Origin: Cudoniella acicularis
Taxonomy: Eukaryota; Ascomycota; Leotiomycetes; Helotiales; Helotiaceae
Assembly (NCBI GenBank): GCA_013054445.1
Contig: JAAMPI010000471.1
Location: 1-36,374 of the forward strand
Reading direction: 5' to 3'
DNA: 36,374 nucleotides
Part shown: one piece after another, positions 31,590 to 36,374 of the stretch
Numbering within the stretch: position 1 is the stretch's first letter
Layout of the letters: each line of letters begins with the position of its first letter
The notes under the pieces: model-generated
Databases searched by the model: none
Seen by the model: the letters and a program-made list of their open reading frames with translations, nothing else
Told to the model about the DNA's origin: nothing
Program-made: the position numbers and the translations under genes

Positions 31590-32420
31590 CCAAAAAACGC
31601 CGAGAACACCGAAAGCTTCTTCCATCCCCAGGTTCGAGTACTTGTACGAACAACACCCTACGCTATACATGATATGAATTCTTCCCAAGGGCAAACACCG
31701 GACACCTGACGCTGGACTCAAGCTACACCGAAGTCTCTTCCCACGCACCTGACTCAAATAACACCAACACCAGAATCTCTCTAACCCCCAGATTTGAGTA
31801 CATGTATAAGAAACACCAGAAACTCAAACATATTATACACGAATTGCCCTCGGGGGCTGAATGAAACAACACACGTCATTGACACCTCAAACTGGAAGGA
31901 AAAGAAAAAGAACATCTCAATCCTCAACAGTACAAACTCGTACCAAAATAGAGACTCGAATATGTACAAAAAACCGCCAGAAACTCGGAAAATACAATAC
32001 AAGAATTGCTCCCGGAAGTTGACAAACTCACGAAACAAGACAGAAGACTCAAACAAAACCAATAACCCTGAAATCCAGCTTCATCCCCAGATTTGAGTAC
32101 ATGCACACGAAAAAAGAAAAAAGACTTAAAAAATCGAATAGCTGCAAACATGAATTACTCCCACGAACAGAATGAAAACAACGAGCGCCAGATTGAAATG
32201 GAAACGAAAGTCATCTCGAGTTCTAAGGAAAAGAGGGGGAATACATCTAACACTAGACACCGTCAAACCAGAGACCAGTACATGGACAGACAACATTAAA
32301 AAAAAAAAACATACATGAATAGCTTCCGAGAGCAAAATGGAACAACAAAAACGAGGCACCACTAGGCTTCTCTCGCAAACTCGTAGGAAAAGAAAGAGAA
32401 AACGTCAACACTAGACGCCG
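31590..32420. repeat. Degenerate ~160-bp tandem repeat (about five units)
   Basis: Two anchors recur in register. Anchor 1 is CCCCAGGTTCGAGTACTTGT at 31627, CCCCCAGATTTGAGTACATG at about 31786, AGACTCGAATATGTAC at 31952, CCCCAGATTTGAGTACATG at 32086, and AGAGACCAGTACATGGACAG at 32270. Anchor 2 is ATATGAATTCTTCCCAAGGG (about 31672), ACACGAATTGCCCTCGGGGG (about 31837), ACAAGAATTGCTCCCGGAAG (about 31998), ACATGAATTACTCCCACGAA (about 32147) and ACATGAATAGCTTCCGAGAG (about 32312). Spacing is mostly 150-167 bp. The plus strand is A-rich and purine-skewed. Units are diverged and carry no convincing ORF. Confidence 0.65.
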
Positions 32421-32754
32421 CACTCTCAACACCAACAACACACCCTCATACACCACCAGAGTCTCTCCTTAACACCAGACACCAAACTTGAACAACACCC
32501 GAGTCTCTCAACACAGAACAAACACCAAACACTAGACTCTCAACACTACCAGAGTCTCCACACATCAACACCACAATCCCGTACACCTCCACAACTCCTC
32601 ATTCAACCATCACCATCACCATCAACACCAACACCATCTTCCTCATCATTCCTCCTTCTTCTTCGCTATCGACATCCTCTTCCATCCTCCTTCTCCCTCC
32701 TCCCTTCCCCCTTCCCCCTTTCCGATCCGCCACCAATTCGATGGACAACCCCCC
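32421..32754. repeat. Low-complexity CA/CT-rich stretch
   Basis: Short irregular repeats of CCAGAGTCTC with AACACCAGACACC-like text to about 32570, then ACCATCACCATCA and a polypyrimidine stretch (TCCTCC, TTCCCCCTTCCCCCTTT) to about 32725. No gene is seen. Confidence 0.55.
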
Positions 32755-33175
32755 TAGGCCCACCCGGTCGGGAATGACTCAGAGCCTATGGAATGGCTCC
32801 TACACTTAACCTAGGGAAGACTACTCCTCTGTTGACGAGAAGAGTGTGCGGCTGTCAGCGTCGTACTGCAACCTTCCTGGGCTGTCCATCTCCATCTCAC
32901 TACCACCACACCACTATATCCACCAATCCGACCAAATAACCCTTCTATGCGCACCCTAACAAGAATGCCTCAGAGCCTCAAGATAATGACTCTTACATTT
33001 GGCCTAGGATAGGGTACGCCTCTGTTGACAAGAGGAGTCTGCGGATGTCAGCGATGAACTGCACGCTCCCTGGGTTGTCGGTTGGTGGATTGCGAAAAGA
33101 CTACTCCTCTGTTGACGAGAAGAGTGTGCGGATGTCAGCGTCGTACTGCACCCTTCCCTCGCGGCTTAGGTGTGG
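32755..33175 (-). repeat. Three-copy ~60-bp module with intron 3'-end signals on the minus strand
   Basis: Copies at 32819-32880, 33013-33074 and 33099-33158, with core TGTTGACGAGAAGAGTGTGC and GATGTCAGCG on the plus strand. Read on the minus strand, each copy has CGCTGAC (branch-like), a pyrimidine-rich stretch (CACTCTTCTCGT), then CAACAG followed by AGG, the order of a fungal intron 3' end. In the two first copies exactly 25 nt separate this AG from a donor-like GTAGGA (32803) or GTAAGA (32996), with a shared CCTAGG in between. One complete GTAAGA...CTGAC...CAACAG unit would be 32996 to 32829 (168 bp). Confidence 0.55.
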
Positions 33176-33645
33176 TATGATGGCGGTGTCTCATAAATCG
33201 GGCTCACTTGCGTCGAGTTGCAAGTGGTGAGGCGATTTGTGTGTTGAAGCTTGNTGTTTGAGGTCGCATAGATTCGTGCTTGTGGCCCATGGCTCGATGG
33301 CTCATGGCTCAATTGCTCAAGGCTTCTGTGGGCAGAGCATGGCAAGTGCAAATGCAAATGCCAGTGCTAGTGCCAATACCAATATCTTGTGGTTTGGCTC
33401 GTCTCGGCGTTGAGCAATTTGCTGCGGAGACTTGCTGCTGGCAGCAGCGTAGCTTGATTGATGACTTTAGTGCTTGATGGCTCTTACGAAATGAGCAAAG
33501 CAAATGTCAATGATTGTGGCATGGTTTGACTTGGTTGAGAAATTGTTCATTGGTGACTCTCAACCTTAAGCACTTTGTTGCAGAAATTTGTTGCTGCGTA
33601 GCTTGATGGGCTTTGGGCAACTGAATGCCAATGCCGGTATTCTGT

Positions 33646-33668
33646 CTTTTTTTGGGAGGGGGGGGGGG
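33646..33668. repeat. T-run followed by G-rich run
   Basis: A T8 run, then GGGA, then G11 (33658-33668). Same T-then-G order as at 36054-36084. Possibly part of the same array unit. Confidence 0.6.
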
Positions 33669-34342
33669 ATGCTTGATGGCTCTGAAGAAGAGCATAAAGC
33701 AAACAAGGCAGTGCGGTCTGCTATGATTTTGCAGACGTAGACCCTGAGAAGCTTTTCGTGAATGATTCGTTGCGTTGAATATTTGCTGAAGAAGCTTTGC
33801 TGCTTGATCGATCTTGCGAAGTAGGCAAGCGTATGTGCCGGTTCGAAGGCTAGTACCAATGCCAATGCGCCTTTATTTGTTTGAGATGAGGCTGAGAAGT
33901 TTTGGATGGTTATCAACCTTCATCAATTTTCTAGCAGGAAACTTCCTTGAAGTTGCTTCTTGCTCCGTGGCTTGATGGCTGCGGATATATTCTGGCTTGC
34001 GGCTCTTGAGAAGTGATTGAGCAAGTGTCGATGCGGATTTTCCATCGTTTGGAGGCAGAGGCTGCTCAGTTGTGGCACTGGACGTGGCGTTCGGCGCTGA
34101 GCGGTGAGCTTGTTGCTTTGTATTGCTTGTTGATTGATGCTTGTGGTCGTTGTCATGGTTTGTGGACTGAAGCAAGTGCCGATGGCGATATGCTGCTATT
34201 TGGAGGCAGAGGCCGAGATTTCGTGGCAAGTTGTTTGGCTTTCAGCGTTGCGCAATAATTTTGCTGCTCTGAATCGCTTGCTTTGATGGCTATTACGACT
34301 TTTTTCGATTTTTGCAAGTGCTAGTGCTCATCTTTGGCTGAG

Positions 34343-35733
34343 CTGCGAGCTTCTTTTCCTTCGTCCCGTACTCGTCAGCGTTAAAGACTTGCGGCAAAGG
34401 CTTAATATTTACTTACTGCTCTGTAGCAAGCTTGATGCTTGCAAGATGCTAGGTCCATGTATGCCATTTTTGGCTGAGCTTTCGCTCAAAGATTTCAATG
34501 CTATGGATACTTGTTAGCGTTAAACTTGAACGTTTCTGGCAAAGGCTTCAAGTTGACTTACTGCAGCGCACATAGATATTTGATTGAAAACCTCTTGCAC
34601 AATGTGCCCTTTTTCTTCTTCTTCTATCTCCCCTTTTTTTACTTTTTNNTTTTTTGTTCTTATCAAAGCTCACGTCTTTGTGCGTAGCTTGATTTGTTAG
34701 GCCTTACAATTTATGCTAGGGCCAAGCCATTTTTTGGCCGAGCTTTTTTTCTATGCAAGATCGTCAGCGCCGACAACTCCAGCCCAAGAGAAGGTGGATA
34801 TTTACTTACAGTTCGATGCTTGTAGTCCATACCACCATGATATATTCGTGGACGTAAGCAAGTGCCAGTGTCAATGCTGTCTGCCAATTTTTGCAACAGA
34901 AGCAGAGAATTTGCGGCACTGTTATGTATCAATATTGCATCAGCGCTTGGCGATAATTTCGTTGCCGTGTATGTATTGCTGATGCATGATTTAACGGCGG
35001 TTGCGAGATTTGCAAGTGGAAGCAAATGAATGTACCGCTGTGCCGTCGGTATTTTGGTCGAGGTTGAGATATTTTGATAGTTCTCGGCCTTGAAAGATTT
35101 GTGTATCAAGTTCGCAGTTTGTTGTGCGTAGCTTGATGCTTGCAAGATTTGATGGCATTTCGCAATTTATGCAACGAATGCTAATCGCAATGCTAGTTAG
35201 CCAATGGTTTCTGGCTTGCGGGGTGAGCTCAGGCTTAGAGCTTTTTTTTCTGGTGGTTGATCATTAGCATCGAAGCTCCTTTCATAACAAGAGATTGATA
35301 TTTACTTACTGCTATTAATGCTCATCGTCCACTGTTTCATAGCATCATTCTTTTGGACACAAGCAAGCAAATGCCAAGCGCCAACACCGGTATTTTCTTT
35401 CCGGCTTATCTTGGCTTGGCTGCGCTGAGACTCAAATCTTTCTTTCTTTGGTGCTGTGGATTATGCAGCGTCAGCGCCAAAGATTCATGAGAAAAAAAGA
35501 GAAAAGAGAGAGTGGTGTTGAATTAACTTACTGCTTTGCACGTTTCTGGCTGGCTGGATAATTCTTGCGCTCTGTTGCAAGGAACTGGGTGCCAGTTGGG
35601 TATGCCATTTTATGGTTTTCCCTTGTTTTTGGTTTGGTTGGGTGGGTGAGCTTTTTGAAGGGCTGTGGTTGGGTGTTAGTGATGAGTTAGAGAGATGGGG
35701 GAGGAGGGAGGAGAGAGGGTGGTGAGGACTTAC
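34343..35733 (-). other. Series of six intron-like units on the minus strand
   Basis: Six GTAAGT donors on the minus strand, each followed by a branch-like site and YAG: 35733-35663 (71 bp, CTAAC, CCACAG), 35531-35454 (78 bp, CTGAC, CCACAG), 35309-35250 (60 bp, CTAAT, CACCAG), 34809-34751 (59 bp, CTGAC, GCATAG), 34561-34501 (61 bp, CTAAC, CCATAG) and 34416-34343 (74 bp, CTGAC, CGCAG). Five of the six donors are preceded by GCA. These lengths and signals equal those of the proven introns in this window. Three of the five exon-like intervals (144, 189 and 84 nt) are multiples of three and two (131 and 440 nt) are not. I could not build one continuous protein frame, so either a non-coding spliced transcript, a decayed gene, or an intron-derived repeat is possible. 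Confidence 0.45.
34711..35145 (-). CDS. Hypothetical 144-codon ORF in the repeat array
   Basis: Longest frame in the array, starting MQASSYAQQTANLIHKSFKA and running through ISTSTKIPTAQRYIHLLPLA and SLLLLQKLADSIDTG. It reads through the intron-like unit 34809-34751; if that unit is spliced, the frame changes at HGGMDYKHRT. Composition is protein-like but no family is recognised. Similar QQ-rich text (HQATQQQISATK, HQATEQEATSRK) occurs in the neighbouring minus-strand frames at 33566-33916 and 33873-34229, consistent with a translated repeat. Low confidence that it is a gene. Confidence 0.2.
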   Translation of the reverse strand: MQASSYAQQTANLIHKSFKAENYQNISTSTKIPTAQRYIHLLPLANLATAVKSCISNTYTATKLSPSADAILIHNSAANSLLLLQKLADSIDTGTCLRPRIYHGGMDYKHRTVSKYPPSLGLELSALTILHRKKARPKNGLALA

Positions 35734-35786
35734 TGCTCTGTGGCTTGATGCTTGACTTTCTTTTGGCTATTGCTTGCCAAGTTGCA

Positions 35787-35939
35787 TCAAATGCGCCATA
35801 TGTGCGTGGGGTTTGCTGGGCTGAGAAAGAGGTCGCTGTATTTTTTGGGCTCGGGCGACTTTCGATTCTTAAGCTGCTCGCTCGCTGTAGCCGACAACTT
35901 TTCTAAATCTTGTCGTTGCCAGGGAATTGCCAGTGCCAT
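35787..35939 (-). other. Small ORF upstream of the first intron-like unit
   Basis: Fifty codons from ATG 35939 to TGA 35787-35789 on the minus strand (starts MALAIPWQRQDLEKLSATAS, charged middle KNRKSPEPKKYSD). It lies just before the donor at 35733 and would be a candidate first coding segment of a spliced minus-strand transcript, but its stop codon precedes the donor. Speculative. Confidence 0.15.
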
Positions 35940-36053
35940 GATCTTTTCATTTGGTTAAGCTGCTAAGAAGATGCTGTATTTTGAGTTTTGGCGATTCTCA
36001 GCTCTTGCGCTGCTCGATGCTCGCTGTTCGCTGTTTGCTGTAGAAACTTGCTG

Positions 36054-36084
36054 TTTTTTTTTNGGGGGGGGGGGGGGGGGGGGG
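36054..36084. repeat. T9-N-G21 homopolymer tract
   Basis: Nine T, one undetermined base, then 21 G. The N at the junction suggests that assembly or consensus calling failed here. Tract length should not be trusted. Confidence 0.85.
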
Positions 36085-36374
36085 TTGCAGTATTGCTTCA
36101 TAGGATATTGCGTGGCTGATAGCTCGATCTTTCGAGTTTCGCCGGTGCCAATTTGCCTTTAATTTGGCTGAGATGTCGTTATTTAGGCTGACTCTCAACG
36201 CTAAAGGATTTTGCTATCTCGTTGGGTTTGCCTGATCCGTCGAGAAAATGGTTTTTGCGAGGTTGCAAGTGCAAAGAGCTGGTGCCGGTATTCTTTGATT
36301 ATTTGGCTTGGCTCAGCTGCCGAGATGTCGTATTTGAGGCGACTATCAGCGCTGAAGATTTTTGAATGGCTTTC

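Larger units (their letters stand above)
33180..36374 (-). repeat. Long degenerate repeat array, open at the right edge
   Basis: About 3.2 kb built from recurring boxes. On the plus strand these are AGCTTGATGGCT or AGCTTGATGCTTGCAAG (near 33473, 33600, 33671, 33802, 33970, 34428, 35129 and 35741); CAAGTGCCAATGCCAATG-like text; GGCTGAGNTGCGA; and TCAGCGYTAAAGA. Spacing is commonly 130-170 bp but irregular. Single N positions lie at 33254 and 36063, with NN at 34648-34649. The minus strand has the longer open frames (116, 118 and 144 codons). No rRNA, tRNA, telomere repeat or transposon domain is seen. The array extends beyond the window. Confidence 0.6.

Noticed and set aside
33045..33230. Plus-strand 61-codon frame containing YSSVDEKSVRMSASYC
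   Set aside because: The text is just the repeated module read forward, and the other copies are not open in the same frame. The minus-strand splice-like reading explains more.
33180..36374. CRISPR-like or prokaryotic repeat array
   Set aside because: Repeats are degenerate, irregularly spaced and lie in a eukaryotic gene context. No uniform spacers or cas genes are present.
31590..36374. Ribosomal DNA intergenic spacer
   Set aside because: No rRNA sequence is visible, and the region directly adjoins the single-copy RRM gene. It cannot be fully excluded because the right edge is open.
1..36374. tRNA, 5S rRNA or telomere repeats
   Set aside because: I scanned by eye for GGTTCGAATCC-type B boxes, conserved 5S text and TTAGGG runs and saw none in a convincing arrangement. 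A covariance-model search would be decisive.

Overview
The window is nuclear DNA of a filamentous ascomycete. Conserved genes carry many short introns (about 45-80 bp) with GTRNGN donors, CTRAC/CTAAT branch sites and YAG acceptors, and they encode fungal families: a Snt2-type chromatin reader, 6-phosphogluconate dehydrogenase, a GH15 protein, an RBM42-type RNA-binding protein, a But2-C secreted protein, and 2EXR and F-box family proteins. The family content suggests Leotiomycetes (Helotiales-like). That placement is an inference from protein style only.

Layout. (1) 1-1000, minus: 5' part of a POLQ/HELQ-type DNA helicase running off the left edge. (2) 1001-2805: shared divergent promoter. (3) 2806-8044, plus: intact SNT2-type gene, five exons, 1675 aa. 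(4) 8045-16440: an accessory block with an alternating array of two gene families, A (F-box-like) and B (unrecognised), in the order A1-A2-B1-A3-B2. Their promoters are recognisably duplicated with them. A1 is open; A2, B1, A3 and B2 are broken by frameshifts, stop codons, truncation and, in A3, a 273-bp MITE with 32-bp inverted repeats and a TTA target duplication. (5) 17045-17807: small secreted But2-C protein. (6) 18.8-23.1 kb: two 2EXR-family paralogues, D1 (start codon unresolved, in-frame TAA before a coding-like tail) and D2 (frameshifted). (7) 23979-26422, plus: intact eight-exon GH15 gene. (8) 27103-28997, minus: intact five-exon 6-phosphogluconate dehydrogenase gene. (9) 30067-31158, plus: single-exon RRM protein. 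(10) 31.6-36.4 kb: gene-poor repetitive DNA. It holds a degenerate ~160-bp minisatellite, a three-copy ~60-bp module, and a long degenerate array that runs off the right edge. The minus strand of this last region repeatedly shows complete fungal intron signals (GTAAGT, CTRAC/CTAAT, YAG at 59-78 bp).

How the parts relate. The four complete single-copy genes (SNT2, GH15, 6PGDH, RRM) reconstruct with perfect reading frames across 5, 8, 5 and 1 exons. Frame breaks are confined to the duplicated A, B and D families, so most of the decay is probably real. However, several breaks are single-base deletions in homopolymers and should be checked in reads. The two parts most worth following up are the A/B array with its MITE, and the minus-strand intron-like repeat array at the right end.
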